The notes beneath the pieces were generated by a model. It searched no databases and was not told the DNA's origin. It saw only the letters and a program-made list of their open reading frames with translations. Source: Microbacterium pullorum (GTDB lineage: Bacteria > Actinomycetota > Actinomycetes > Actinomycetales > Microbacteriaceae). Taken from it: a DNA stretch of 64,000 bases. The number at the start of each line of letters is the position of its first letter. The stretch's first letter is position 1. The translations under genes were made by a program, and so were the position numbers. Below are positions 32,880-42,202 of the stretch, piece after piece. The DNA is taken from assembly GCF_014836535.1 (NCBI RefSeq), contig NZ_JACSQP010000001.1:2849-66848 (forward strand). Reading direction: 5' to 3'.

Positions 32880-34190
32880 ATGGCACGCAGCACACACACC
32901 CACACCCGGCGGGCTCTCGCCGCGCTCGGAGCCCTGACAGCCGGAGCACTCGCGCTGTCGGGATGCTCCGGAGGCTCCGGCGACGAAGCCGGCGGCGACA
33001 CCCTGACGCTCTGGCACTACGAGGGAGCCAACAGTGCGATGGGCATCGCCTGGGCGGAGGCCATCAAGGTCTTCGAGGAGGAGACCGGGGCCACCGTGGC
33101 GTTCGAGGAGAAGAGCTTCGAGCAGATCCGCTCGACGGCGAGCCAGGTGCTCAACTCCGACGAGGCCCCCGACCTCATGGAGTTCAACAAGGGCAACGCG
33201 ACGGCGGGACTCCTGGCCAGCCAGGGCCTGCTCGCCGACATCTCCGAGGCCGTCGAAGAGTACGGCTGGGACGACAAACTCGCCCCCGCCCTGCAGACAA
33301 CCGCCCGCTACAGCGAGGACGGCGTCATGGGCTCGGGCTCCTGGTACGGCGTGCCGAACTATGGCGAGTTCGTCACCGTCTACTACAACGCCGACGCCTT
33401 CGCCGACGCGGGGCTGGAGATCCCGACGACCTATGAAGAGTTCACCGCGGTGCTCGACGCGTTCGTCGCACAGGGCGTGACGCCCTTGGCCGAAGCCGGC
33501 CTCGAGTACCCGCTCGGTCAGCTCTGGTACCAGCTGGCGCTCAGCCAGGCGGACCGCGGGTTCGTCGACGACTACCAGCTCTACACCGGCGAGGTCGACT
33601 GGGAGGGCGAGGAGATCACCTACGCCACCGAAACTCTCGCCGACTACGTCGACGCCGGGTACATCTCGCCCGACGTCACGGGGCTCAAGGCAGAGGATGC
33701 CGGGGTGTCGTTCATCAACGGCAGCGCGCCCATCTTCGTGTCGGGCAGCTGGTGGTACGGCCGATTCGCCGATGAGATCGACGGCTTCGACTGGGGGCTG
33801 TTCCCCTTCCCGGACAGCGACCTGAGCCTGGGTTCGTCGGGCAACCTCTGGGTCGTGCCCGAGCGGGCGGCGAACAAGGATCTCGCGTACGAGTTCATCG
33901 AGATCACGATGCGTCCCGAGATCCAGGCGCTCATCGGGAACAACGGCGGCCTTCCCGTCGCAGCCGATGAAGCCGACATCACCGACGAGCAGAGCCTCCA
34001 ACTGATCCAGGCGTTCAATGCGATCAATGAGAAGGACGGTCTGTCGTTCTACCCCGACTGGCCGACGCCGACCTTCTACGACACGCTCGTCGCCGAGCTG
34101 CAGGAACTCGTCAACGGCACCAAGTCGGCGGCGGACGTGCAGCAGTCGTTGGGCGCCGAGTACGACTCCTACGTGGCGGACTTCCGCTGA
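32880..34190 (+). CDS. Sugar ABC transporter substrate-binding lipoprotein
   Basis: Extracellular solute-binding protein (family 1, CUT1 type) of 436 residues. The twin-Arg-like basic start leads to a hydrophobic stretch and lipobox 'LSGC' with lipidated C29. Family motifs include 'TLTLWHYEGANSAMGIAW', 'PDLMEFNKGNATAGLL' and 'GSWYGVPNYGEFVTVYYNAD'. The ATG at 32880 has AAAGGAG at 8 nt; GTG 32871 is less likely. It is the first gene of an operon with two permeases, an alpha-xylosidase and a beta-glucosidase, so its ligand is probably a xyloglucan oligosaccharide or isoprimeverose. Confidence 0.9.
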   Translation: MARSTHTHTRRALAALGALTAGALALSGCSGGSGDEAGGDTLTLWHYEGANSAMGIAWAEAIKVFEEETGATVAFEEKSFEQIRSTASQVLNSDEAPDLMEFNKGNATAGLLASQGLLADISEAVEEYGWDDKLAPALQTTARYSEDGVMGSGSWYGVPNYGEFVTVYYNADAFADAGLEIPTTYEEFTAVLDAFVAQGVTPLAEAGLEYPLGQLWYQLALSQADRGFVDDYQLYTGEVDWEGEEITYATETLADYVDAGYISPDVTGLKAEDAGVSFINGSAPIFVSGSWWYGRFADEIDGFDWGLFPFPDSDLSLGSSGNLWVVPERAANKDLAYEFIEITMRPEIQALIGNNGGLPVAADEADITDEQSLQLIQAFNAINEKDGLSFYPDWPTPTFYDTLVAELQELVNGTKSAADVQQSLGAEYDSYVADFR

Positions 34191-34228
34191 TCCCGCCCCC
34201 CCGGGCACCCCTGCCACAGGAGACGCTC

Positions 34229-35212
34229 ATGACCGCCGTTCCCTTCGTGCGCCCCGCAAAGGCCAGGCGCACCCCGCTTCCGCCGGAGGAGCCGCTGATC
34301 CCGCAACGGGGTCGCCGAGGCTCGGGCTCGTACTGGCTGTACCTGCTGCCCGGATTCACCCTGCTGACGGTGATCGTCATCGTGCCGCTGGGGTGGAACA
34401 TCTTCCTCACCTTCACCGAGTGGCGCGGCATCAAACCCCCCGAGTTCATCGGACTGGACAACTGGATCCGGCTGTTCGGCGACGCGAAGTTCTGGACCTC
34501 GTTCGGCAACAGCGTGTGGATGATCGTGGCGATGGTGGTCGTGCCGACGCTCGTCGGACTCATCCTCGCTGCGCTGCTGTTCGACCTCGTAGGACGCAAA
34601 TTCGGCGGCAAGGTCGCAAGCTTCCTCCGCGCCACCTACTACCTGCCGCAGATTCTGCCTGCCGCGATCGCCGGCATCGTGATCGGCTGGATCCTTCGCC
34701 CGCAGGACGGCGCGCTGAACACCATCCTGGAGAGCATCGGGCTCGGCGCGCTCACCCACAACTGGCTCGGCAGTCCCGACACGGCGCTGGTGAGCCTCAT
34801 GGTCGTACTGGTGTGGATCCAGATCGGCTATCCGGTCGTCGTCTTCATGGCGGCACTGCAACGGGTCGACCCCGAGCTGTACGAGGCGGCCGAACTCGAC
34901 GGCGCCAACTGGATCCAGCGGTTCCGCGCCATCACGGTGGCGATCATCCGGCCCGAGATCTACGTCGTCACCCTCACGTGCACGATCGCCGCGCTCAAGG
35001 TGTTCGGCCCCGTCTACGTGCTCACCCGCGGTGGGCCCGGCAGCTCGACGATCGTCCCGGCGTACTACGCCTACACGGAGTTCTTCCAATCCCAGCAGGT
35101 CGGCTACGGCGCGACCATCGCCACGGCCCTGACGATCGTCATCGCGATCGTGTCGGTGCTGTTCATCCGCGCGCAGAACGCCGCGGAGCGCAAAGAAAGG
35201 GCGGGACTGTGA
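34229..35212 (+). CDS. Sugar ABC transporter permease (MalF-like)
   Basis: CUT1-family inner-membrane permease of 327 residues with six predicted helices after a basic N-terminus of about 35 residues. The EAA coupling loop is visible as 'YEAAELDGANWIQRFRAIT'. AGGAG precedes the ATG. Its stop overlaps the next start (TGATG), coupling the two permeases. No ATP-binding subunit is encoded here; CUT1 importers in actinobacteria commonly borrow a shared MsiK-type ATPase, which is the likely case. Confidence 0.9.
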   Translation: MTAVPFVRPAKARRTPLPPEEPLIPQRGRRGSGSYWLYLLPGFTLLTVIVIVPLGWNIFLTFTEWRGIKPPEFIGLDNWIRLFGDAKFWTSFGNSVWMIVAMVVVPTLVGLILAALLFDLVGRKFGGKVASFLRATYYLPQILPAAIAGIVIGWILRPQDGALNTILESIGLGALTHNWLGSPDTALVSLMVVLVWIQIGYPVVVFMAALQRVDPELYEAAELDGANWIQRFRAITVAIIRPEIYVVTLTCTIAALKVFGPVYVLTRGGPGSSTIVPAYYAYTEFFQSQQVGYGATIATALTIVIAIVSVLFIRAQNAAERKERAGL

Positions 35213-36138
35213 TGGCCGCCACGACCACGACCGCCCCGGCCGGCACCCGCCCGCCGCGCACCGTGACCCCGCCCGCGCGCGGCCGCCGCACCGTCCGCCC
35301 CCGCGGCGGCATGCGCAAGCGCACCGGCGTGGACTGGCTGATGCTGGCGTTCGCGGTGATCGCCGCGATCGCGATCATCGCGCCGTTCTACCTGATCCTG
35401 GTGAACTCGTTCAAGTCTCCCGCCGACTACTCCAACGGCGGCCCGCTGCAGCTGCCGAGTGCGCTGTACTTCGACGGCATCGCGGCCTTCTGGGAGCGGG
35501 TGAACTTCCCCGAGAAGGTCTGGAACTCGTTCTTCATCTCCGGCATGGTGGCTCTGCTCGCGGTGCTCATCTCGGTGCTCAACGCCTTCGCGATCGGCAT
35601 CGGCCGCGTCAAGGGCCGCTCGTGGATCGTGCTGCTGTTCCTGCTGGCCAACCTGCTGCCGCAGGAGGCGCTGCTCTACCCGCTGTACTACATGTTCAAA
35701 GCCGTCGGGCTGTACAACAACGTCTGGTCGGTGATCATCGTCTTCACGGTGATCCAGGCCGCGTTCGGCACGTACTTGCTGGCGTCGGTGTACGGCACGT
35801 TCCCCAAGGAGGTGCTGGAGGCGGCATCCATCGACGGGGCCAGTCGCTGGCAGATCCTCTGGCGCGTGATCTTCCCGATCTCGCGTCCGACGCTCTCGGT
35901 GCTGGTCATCTTCTTCTTCATCTGGACGTGGAACGAGTTCCTGATCCCGTTGACCTTCCTCGTCTCCAACGAGAACCAGACCGTTCCGGTCGCGATCAGC
36001 ATGCTCCAGGGCGACCGGCTCATGGACGTCACCACGACGAGCGCGTCGGCACTGCTGGGTCTCATCCCCACGCTCATCTTCTTCCTCATCTTCCAGCGCA
36101 CCCTCACCCGGGGCATCACGGCAGGAGCAGTCAAGTAA
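35212..36138 (+). CDS. Sugar ABC transporter permease (MalG-like)
   Basis: Second CUT1 permease, 308 residues. A Thr/Pro/Arg-rich N-terminal tail of about 45 residues precedes six helices. The EAA loop reads 'LEAASIDGASRWQILWRVIF', and the C-terminal 'IFFLIFQRTLTRGITAGAVK' is standard for MalG-type subunits. It overlaps the previous gene by one base and the alpha-xylosidase start by one base (TAATG), so the transporter and the hydrolase are made in step. Confidence 0.9.
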   Translation: MAATTTTAPAGTRPPRTVTPPARGRRTVRPRGGMRKRTGVDWLMLAFAVIAAIAIIAPFYLILVNSFKSPADYSNGGPLQLPSALYFDGIAAFWERVNFPEKVWNSFFISGMVALLAVLISVLNAFAIGIGRVKGRSWIVLLFLLANLLPQEALLYPLYYMFKAVGLYNNVWSVIIVFTVIQAAFGTYLLASVYGTFPKEVLEAASIDGASRWQILWRVIFPISRPTLSVLVIFFFIWTWNEFLIPLTFLVSNENQTVPVAISMLQGDRLMDVTTTSASALLGLIPTLIFFLIFQRTLTRGITAGAVK

Positions 36139-38375
36139 TGAAGTTCACCGACGGGTTCTGGCAGCTGCGCCCCGGCGTCACCGCCCTGTACGCCCAGCAG
36201 GCGTACGACATCGAGCAGACCGATGCCACGGCCGACGGCCCGGGGCTCGTTGTCACCGCGCCCACCGCGGTCATCACCAAGCGCGGCGACACCCTGAACC
36301 GGCCCGTGCTCACCGTGACGCTGTCCTCCCCGCTGGAGGGGGTCGTGCGCGTGCGCATCGCCCACCATGAGGGCGGGCGCCGGCACGGCGGGTTCGACCT
36401 GCCCGGTGCGGTCGCCGGTGGGGCGGGAACGGCATCGGTCGACGCCGACGGCGGGGTGCTGCGCACCGGCTCGCTCACGGCACGGGTCGCGCCCGGTGCG
36501 CCGTGGAGCCTGTCGTTCGAGTCCGAGGGTCGCCGGCTCACCGGCAGCGGTCACAAGGCGCAGGGCTACGTGCGCCTGGCCGCGGGCGCCCAGGTGGATC
36601 CGGGCATCGTGGGCAACGCGCGCGCCGCCGAAACCGCGGCGACCCCCGACGCGTTCGTGCACGAGCAGCTCGACCTCGCCGTGGGGGAGCTCGTCTACGG
36701 CCTCGGGGAGAGGTTCGGGCCGCTGGTGAAGAACGGCCAGACCGTCGACATCTGGAACGCCGACGGCGGCACCTCCAGCGAGCAGGCCTACAAGAACGTG
36801 CCGTTCCATCTCTCCAGCCGCGGCTACGGCGTGCTGGTGAACGACCCCGGCCACGTCTCGTACGAGATCGGGTCCGAGACCGTCGAGCGCGTGCAGTTCT
36901 CGGTGCCGGGCGAGGTGCTGGAGTACTTCGTCTTCGCGGGCCCGACCCCCAAGGACGTGCTCGACCGCTACACGGCGCTCACCGGGCGGCCTCCCGTCGT
37001 GCCGGCGTGGTCGTACGGCCTGTGGCTGTCGACGAGCTTCACCACCGACTACGACGAGCAGACGGTCACGTCGTTCATCGACGAGATGGCGCGGCGCGAA
37101 CTGCCGGTGTCGGTGTTCCACTTCGACTGCTTCTGGATGCGCGAGTTCAACTGGTGCGACTTCGAATGGGATGCCCGGGTGTTCCCCGATCCCGAAGGCA
37201 TGCTCGCCCGCCTGCACGACAAGGATCTGCGGGTGTGCGTCTGGATCAACCCCTACATCGGTCAGCGCTCGCCGCTGTTCCGTGAGGCCGCCGACCAGGG
37301 CTATCTCGTGACCCGGCCGGACGGATCGGTGTGGCAATGGGACCTGTGGCAGGCGGGCATGGGACTCGTGGACTTCACGAACCCGGATGCCACGGCCTGG
37401 TACCAGGGGCACCTGCGTCGCCTCATGGCCCAGGGTGTGGACTGCTTCAAGACCGACTTCGGCGAGCGCATCCCCGTCGACGTGGAGTGGTTCGACGGCG
37501 CCGACCCCTCGCGCATGCACAACCTCTACACCCAGCTGTACAACGCCGCCGTGCACGAGGTGCTCGTGGCATCCCGGGGCGAGGGCGACGCGGTGCTCTT
37601 CGCCCGGTCGGCGACCGCGGGCGGCCAGACCATGCCGGTGCACTGGGGCGGCGATTCCACCTCGACCTTCGCATCGATGGCCGAGACGCTGCGCGGTGGG
37701 CTCTCGCTCGCGCTCAGCGGCTTCGCCTACTGGAGCCACGACATCGGCGGGTTCGAGGGCACGCCGGATGCCGGTGTGTACAAGCGCTGGACGGCGTTCG
37801 GCCTGCTCGGCTCGCACTCCCGGTTCCATGGTTCGCAGTCCTACCGCGTGCCGTGGGCGTTCGACGAGGAGGCGGTGGAGGTGACCCGCGTGTTCACCCG
37901 GCTGAAGATGCGGCTCATGCCGTACCTGTTCCAGCGGGGGGTGGAAGCCGCACGCACCGGCGTGCCGCTCATGCGGCCGATGGTGCTGGAGTTCCCCGAC
38001 GACCCGGCGACGGCTTACCTCGACCGCCAGTACATGCTCGGGCCCGACCTGCTCGTCGCGCCGGTGTTCACCGAGAGCGGTGAGGTGGAGTTCTACCTGC
38101 CGGCCGGCACCTGGACGAGCCTGTTCACCGGCGAGAGTGTGGAGGGCGGGCGCTGGGTGCGCGAGACGCACGGGTTCACCAGCATTCCGCTGTACGCCCG
38201 GCCCGGTGCCGTGCTGCCCTGGGGTGCGCGTGAGGACCGACCCGACTACGACTACCTCGACGGGCTCACCCTGCGCGTCTTCCCGGGTGGCACCGGAACG
38301 GCGGAGGTGCTCGTGACGACCCCCGACGGCCGCTCCGCCACCTTCACCGCCGACCGAGACGACGTGACACGATGA
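36138..38375 (+). CDS. yicI: GH31 alpha-xylosidase (YicI type)
   Basis: Cytoplasmic glycoside hydrolase family 31 enzyme of 745 residues, close in length to E. coli YicI. It removes non-reducing-end alpha-1,6-xylose from xyloglucan fragments or isoprimeverose. The nucleophile is D440 in '[11 protein letters not shown]' and the acid/base is D506 in '[12 protein letters not shown]'; both are offset by 24 from the known YicI residues D416 and D482. '[18 protein letters not shown]' with its Cys/Trp pattern separates alpha-xylosidases from alpha-glucosidases in this family. It is translationally coupled to the permease before it and to the beta-glucosidase after it (ATGA). Confidence 0.92.
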   Translation: MKFTDGFWQLRPGVTALYAQQAYDIEQTDATADGPGLVVTAPTAVITKRGDTLNRPVLTVTLSSPLEGVVRVRIAHHEGGRRHGGFDLPGAVAGGAGTASVDADGGVLRTGSLTARVAPGAPWSLSFESEGRRLTGSGHKAQGYVRLAAGAQVDPGIVGNARAAETAATPDAFVHEQLDLAVGELVYGLGERFGPLVKNGQTVDIWNADGGTSSEQAYKNVPFHLSSRGYGVLVNDPGHVSYEIGSETVERVQFSVPGEVLEYFVFAGPTPKDVLDRYTALTGRPPVVPAWSYGLWLSTSFTTDYDEQTVTSFIDEMARRELPVSVFHFDCFWMREFNWCDFEWDARVFPDPEGMLARLHDKDLRVCVWINPYIGQRSPLFREAADQGYLVTRPDGSVWQWDLWQAGMGLVDFTNPDATAWYQGHLRRLMAQGVDCFKTDFGERIPVDVEWFDGADPSRMHNLYTQLYNAAVHEVLVASRGEGDAVLFARSATAGGQTMPVHWGGDSTSTFASMAETLRGGLSLALSGFAYWSHDIGGFEGTPDAGVYKRWTAFGLLGSHSRFHGSQSYRVPWAFDEEAVEVTRVFTRLKMRLMPYLFQRGVEAARTGVPLMRPMVLEFPDDPATAYLDRQYMLGPDLLVAPVFTESGEVEFYLPAGTWTSLFTGESVEGGRWVRETHGFTSIPLYARPGAVLPWGAREDRPDYDYLDGLTLRVFPGGTGTAEVLVTTPDGRSATFTADRDDVTR

Positions 38376-39853
38376 ACCCCGTGACTCAGATGACGACACC
38401 CCCGATCGCCCCGAGCCCCGACTACCGCGACACCGGCCTCGTCTTCCCCGCGGGCTTCACCTTCGGCTCCGCGACCGCCGCCTACCAGGTGGAGGGCGCG
38501 TTCGACGAGGACGGCCGGGGGCCGTCGATCTGGGACACGTTCAGCAAGACGCCCGGCAAGGTCTGGAACGGCGACACCGGGGACGTCGCCTGCGACCACT
38601 ACCACCGGGTCGAGGCCGACCTCGATCTCATGGCCGACCTGGGGCTGGGCGCGTACCGGTTCTCCATCGCCTGGCCGCGCATCATGCCCACCGGCACGGG
38701 CGAGGTGAACAGGGCCGGAATCGACTTCTACTCGCGGCTCATCGACGGGCTGCTCGCGCGCGGCATCCGCCCCGTCGCGACGCTGTATCACTGGGACCTC
38801 CCGCAGGCGCTGGAGGATGCCGGTGGCTGGCCGGCGCGGGCGACGGCGGATGCCTTCGAGCGCTATGCCGCCGTCATGGGCGAAGCCCTCGGTGACCGCG
38901 TGCACACCTGGACGACGCTGAACGAACCGTGGTGCTCCGCCTACCTCGGCTACGGGCAGGGCGGTCATGCGCCGGGGCGGCACGAACCGGCCGCCGCGCT
39001 CGCCGCCGTGCACCACCTCAACCTCGCCCACGGCCGTGCCGTGCAGGCGCTGCGGGCGACGTCCACCGGCGACCCGGAGTACTCGGTCACACTCAACTTC
39101 CATGTGCTGCGCGGGCAGGGCGACGGCGCCGGCGAGGCGATGCGCCGCATCGATGCGCTGGCCAACCGTGCCTTCACCGGGCCGATGCTGCGCGGCGAGT
39201 ACCCCGCCGACCTGCTCGACGACACCGCCGACGTCACCGACTGGTCGTTCGTGCGCGACGGTGACCTCACCGCCATCCACCAGTCGATCGATGTGCTCGG
39301 CGTCAACTACTACTCCACCGCGACCGTTCGGCTGTGGGACGGCCACTCGCCCCGGCAGCAGAACGACGGTCACAAGGCCGCCGGCGGCGGCACGGCATGG
39401 CCCGGCAGCGACCAGGCGGTCGAGTTCGTCGAGCAGCCCGGGCCGTACACCGCGATGGGATGGAACATCGCCCCCGAGGGCCTCGAGGAACTGCTGCTGT
39501 CGCTGCGCGACCAGTTCCCCGCGCAGCCGCTCATGGTCACTGAGAACGGTGCCGCCTTCGACGACACCGTCGCCGCCGACGGCAGCGTTCCCGACGCGCT
39601 GCGTCGCGACTACCTCGGCCGCCACTTCGCCGCCGCGCACCGGGCGCTGTCGCAGGGCGTGGACCTGCGCGGCTACTTCGTGTGGTCGCTGCTGGACAAC
39701 TTCGAGTGGGGCTACGGCTACGCCAAGCGGTTCGGCATCGTGCGGGTCGACTTCGACACCCTCGAGCGCACCGTCAAGGACAGCGGGCGCTGGTACGCGC
39801 AGTTGGCCACAACCGGCGTGCTTCCGGCCTGGGAGGCCCCCGGCCGGGCGTAG
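38372..39853 (+). CDS. GH1 beta-glucosidase
   Basis: Cytoplasmic family 1 glycoside hydrolase of 493 residues cleaving terminal beta-glucosides. The acid/base is E185 in '[14 protein letters not shown]' and the nucleophile is E391 in '[12 protein letters not shown]'. '[20 protein letters not shown]' at the N-terminus is the family signature. The ATG at 38372 overlaps the alpha-xylosidase stop; another ATG six codons later is possible. Next to an alpha-xylosidase, the pair would strip xylose then glucose from cello-type xyloglucan backbones. Its TAG stop doubles as part of the next gene's -10 box. Confidence 0.93.
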   Translation: MNPVTQMTTPPIAPSPDYRDTGLVFPAGFTFGSATAAYQVEGAFDEDGRGPSIWDTFSKTPGKVWNGDTGDVACDHYHRVEADLDLMADLGLGAYRFSIAWPRIMPTGTGEVNRAGIDFYSRLIDGLLARGIRPVATLYHWDLPQALEDAGGWPARATADAFERYAAVMGEALGDRVHTWTTLNEPWCSAYLGYGQGGHAPGRHEPAAALAAVHHLNLAHGRAVQALRATSTGDPEYSVTLNFHVLRGQGDGAGEAMRRIDALANRAFTGPMLRGEYPADLLDDTADVTDWSFVRDGDLTAIHQSIDVLGVNYYSTATVRLWDGHSPRQQNDGHKAAGGGTAWPGSDQAVEFVEQPGPYTAMGWNIAPEGLEELLLSLRDQFPAQPLMVTENGAAFDDTVAADGSVPDALRRDYLGRHFAAAHRALSQGVDLRGYFVWSLLDNFEWGYGYAKRFGIVRVDFDTLERTVKDSGRWYAQLATTGVLPAWEAPGRA

Positions 39854-39856
39854 CCT
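39851..39856 (+). promoter_or_regulatory. -10 box built on the GH1 stop codon
   Basis: TAGCCT, with TAG being the beta-glucosidase stop, 6 nt before ATG 39863. Confidence 0.6.
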
Positions 39857-39862
39857 GGCGGC

Positions 39863-40162
39863 ATGACCGAATTCCGGTTCGAGGATCAGACCGACGCCTC
39901 CCGATGGGCGATGCTCCGCGGCGATGAACTGGTGAGCGTGCTGGACTATCGCGACGACGGTCGCACCGTCGCGATGACGCGCGCCTACACCGTGCCCACC
40001 TTCCGCGGGCACGGCTACGCCGGGCGACTCGTCGCGCACGCCGTGGCCGCGCTCGAAGCGCGCGGCGACCGGGACGTCGTGCCCACCTGCTGGTACGTCG
40101 CCGACTGGTTCGCCGCCAACCCGCGCCACCGCGGCATCCTGCGCGAACCCCGCTCTGCCTGA
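39863..40162 (+). CDS. GNAT-fold acetyltransferase (YjdJ-like, short)
   Basis: A 99-residue single-domain N-acetyltransferase of the short YidJ/NATD1 type. The acetyl-CoA loop is visible as 'VPTFRGHGYAGRLVAHAVAA', preceded by 'FRFEDQTDASRWAMLRGDEL'. The C-terminal 'VPTCWYVADWFAANPRHRGI' is typical of this group. Substrate unknown. Own leaderless promoter overlapping the previous stop codon, so it need not follow the sugar operon's regulation. Confidence 0.83.
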   Translation: MTEFRFEDQTDASRWAMLRGDELVSVLDYRDDGRTVAMTRAYTVPTFRGHGYAGRLVAHAVAALEARGDRDVVPTCWYVADWFAANPRHRGILREPRSA

Positions 40163-40274
40163 GCGCTTTACTGCCGTCACCCGCACGCCTAAGCCCGCGG
40201 CGGGCCATCCGTCAACCCCGTGCGACGCATGCCCCGGCCGGGCGAGAGTGGGGTGCAGACGAGAGGAGCGCACC

Positions 40275-40490
40275 ATGACCGACAATTCGGATCAGGGACT
40301 GCCCGACGGAGTGATCAACGCCGACCCGCCCGGTGGCTGGGAGGGCATCGACGATGTGGAATCGGGTGAGCGCAACGCCGACGCCGTCGGGTCGCCCGAC
40401 CTGAGCGGTGCACCCGTGGACGTGGGCGATGTCGAATCGCCCGAACCGTCCCGTGGTGCCGACCCCGACCTGGGAGTGGAGGAATCATGA
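40275..40490 (+). CDS. Small acidic hypothetical protein, 71 aa
   Basis: I do not recognise this 71-residue protein. It is strongly acidic, Gly/Asp/Pro-rich, without hydrophobic segments, and probably disordered. GAGAGGAG precedes the ATG, supporting translation. It overlaps the next start as ATGA, so the two acidic proteins are co-translated. Similar short acidic proteins occur in Microbacteriaceae as hypothetical genes; no role can be given. Confidence 0.6.
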   Translation: MTDNSDQGLPDGVINADPPGGWEGIDDVESGERNADAVGSPDLSGAPVDVGDVESPEPSRGADPDLGVEES

Positions 40491-41050
40491 CCGAGCGCGA
40501 GAACGAGTTCGACAACCCCGGGGGGAACCACCCCGATCAGGGCGGCGCCGACGCCGACGCGATGCAGCGCACGGCGGCGGCGAGCCCCGCCGATCGCGAC
40601 CCGGCCAACCCGGTCGTCGGCCCGGAGGGTGCGGCGGCGGTCGCCGCCGAAACGCAGGGACGCGTCGCCGGGCACGAGGCGGCGCCGGTCGACGGTTCCG
40701 CCGCGCCCGCCGCAGAGCCGACTCATGAGGCGGTGGGCATCGGCGTCATCGACGGCGACGCGAGCGCCGCCGACCACCACGGGCAGGACGAGGGCCGCGA
40801 CACCCTGACTGCGGGCGAGTCGCAGCGCGACCTGTCGGCGGATCAGGAGCAGCGGCTCCCGGCGATGGCGCAGAACAACGCGTCCCAGGTCGACAAGGTC
40901 TCGGGCATCGTCGCGCAGACCCGTAACGACGTCGGCACCGAGCCCCACGATCGCATCGTCGAGGTGCTGCACCAGCGGCTCGAGCAGGCCGGCATCCAGC
41001 TGCCCGATGACGAGGTGTCGGAGCTGGCGCGTCAGGTGTCGACCGGCTGA
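40487..41050 (+). CDS. Acidic hypothetical protein, 187 aa
   Basis: Unrecognised 187-residue, acidic, Ala/Asp/Gly-rich protein. The first ~125 residues look disordered. The last ~50 ('NDVGTEPHDRIVEVLHQRLE' then 'QLPDDEVSELARQVSTG') look like a small helical domain. It is coupled to the preceding acidic gene. Its 3' end overlaps the end of the convergent alpha/beta-hydrolase gene by 19 nt. Function unknown. Confidence 0.6.
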   Translation: MTERENEFDNPGGNHPDQGGADADAMQRTAAASPADRDPANPVVGPEGAAAVAAETQGRVAGHEAAPVDGSAAPAAEPTHEAVGIGVIDGDASAADHHGQDEGRDTLTAGESQRDLSADQEQRLPAMAQNNASQVDKVSGIVAQTRNDVGTEPHDRIVEVLHQRLEQAGIQLPDDEVSELARQVSTG

Positions 41051-41808
41051 ATCCCCGCGTGGGCGATGATCGCGTGCGCGGCGGGCGCCGCGTCGCGGAT
41101 CATCGTCTCGTGGCCGTGCCCGGGGATCTCGACCAGTCGGGCGCCCAGCGCCGTGGCCGCCCGGCGGCACCAGGCCCGCGGGCACACGATGTCCTTGGAT
41201 CCGCGGATGACCAGTGCCGGAGCGGCGACGCGCGGATACGTGAGCTCCGGGCGGTGCGTGAGCATCGCCCGGGTCTTGCGTCGCAGGTGCGGCCCGGCGC
41301 GCACGTACTCGCGGGCACCGAGCACGAGCACTTTGGGGCTCTCCACGACGAGGTCCAGCGCCAGTCGGCCGAGCTGCGGCAGCGCGCCGCGGGCGGCGGG
41401 GTCGACGGTGGGGGCGACCAGCACGATGCGGTCCACCTGCCCCGGATGCCGCGCCGCGAGTTCCGCGACCACCTGGGTGCCCATGGAGTGCCCGATCGCG
41501 ACCGTCTCGCCGGCGGTGCGATCGTCCGCATGCAGATAGGCCGCGACGAGATCGGCGAGCCGCTCGATCGAGGGCACGCGCGGCGGCTCGGCGGCGGCGC
41601 CGTAACCGGGGAGGTCCACCGCCAGCACCCGTCCGTGCGGCGCGAGGTGCTGCACGAGGTCGGCGAACACCCGGCGGCCCATGCCGATGCCGTGCACCAG
41701 CAGGAACGTGCGCGGCCCCGACCCGGTCGCCTCGACGACGAGCTCCGCCCCGTCATGGCGGAAGACGACGATGTCGGCGTCGTTCGTCATCGGTTCGGGC
41801 TCGCTCAC
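41032..41808 (-). CDS. Alpha/beta-hydrolase
   Basis: Alpha/beta-hydrolase-fold protein of 258 residues. The oxyanion segment is 'LVHGIGMGRRVF', the nucleophile elbow is 'GHSMGTQ' with Ser, the acidic residue is likely in 'RGSKDIVCP' and the histidine in 'IPGHGHE'. No signal peptide; probably a soluble esterase or related hydrolase of unknown substrate. The frame is open well upstream; the GTG at 41808 is chosen because TACTGT stands exactly 6 nt before it, though the ATG one codon earlier (41811) cannot be excluded. Confidence 0.82.
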   Translation of the reverse strand: MSEPEPMTNDADIVVFRHDGAELVVEATGSGPRTFLLVHGIGMGRRVFADLVQHLAPHGRVLAVDLPGYGAAAEPPRVPSIERLADLVAAYLHADDRTAGETVAIGHSMGTQVVAELAARHPGQVDRIVLVAPTVDPAARGALPQLGRLALDLVVESPKVLVLGAREYVRAGPHLRRKTRAMLTHRPELTYPRVAAPALVIRGSKDIVCPRAWCRRAATALGARLVEIPGHGHETMIRDAAPAAHAIIAHAGIQPVDT

Positions 41809-41814
41809 CATTCG

Positions 41815-41820
41815 ACAGTA
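41815..41820 (-). promoter_or_regulatory. -10 box (leaderless) of the alpha/beta-hydrolase gene
   Basis: TACTGT on the minus strand, 6 nt before GTG 41808 and 3 nt before ATG 41811; spacing favours the GTG. Confidence 0.5.
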
Positions 41821-41905
41821 CGGGCTCACCGGCGCGGCATCCTGAGCGGACACAGGACGCGGGGTGCCTCGGCGGGTGGGGGTGGCCGGTGCGGCATCCG
41901 GAGCG

Positions 41906-41911
41906 TACGGT
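41906..41911 (+). promoter_or_regulatory. -10 box (leaderless) of the DUF2277 gene
   Basis: TACGGT, 6 nt before ATG 41918. Confidence 0.6.
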
Positions 41912-41917
41912 GACCGC

Positions 41918-42202
41918 ATGTGCCGCAACATCCACACCCTTCACAACTTCGAGCCCGCCGCCACCGACGACGAAGTGCGCGCGGCGGCGCTGCAGTACGT
42001 GCGCAAGATCTCGGGCACGACCAAGCCCTCGAAGGCCAACGCCGAGGCGTTCGACCGGGCCGTCGACGAGATCGAGCACGCGACGCGGCATCTGCTGGCC
42101 GACCTCGTCGCCGTCGCGCCGCCGAAGAACCGCGAGGAGGAGGCCGCCAAGGCACGCGCTCGGGCGGAGAAGTCGGGCCGCTACGCGCCGCGCGTCGCCT
42201 GA
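41918..42202 (+). CDS. DUF2277 family protein
   Basis: A 94-residue soluble protein of the DUF2277 family, recognised by its opening 'MCRNIHTLHNFEPAATDDEV' and 'ALQYVRKISGTTKPS'. The family is widespread in actinobacteria and has no assigned function. The start at 41918 is set by both the conserved MCRNI opening and the -10 spacing. The last 22 nt overlap the end of the convergent MFS gene. Confidence 0.88.
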   Translation: MCRNIHTLHNFEPAATDDEVRAAALQYVRKISGTTKPSKANAEAFDRAVDEIEHATRHLLADLVAVAPPKNREEEAAKARARAEKSGRYAPRVA

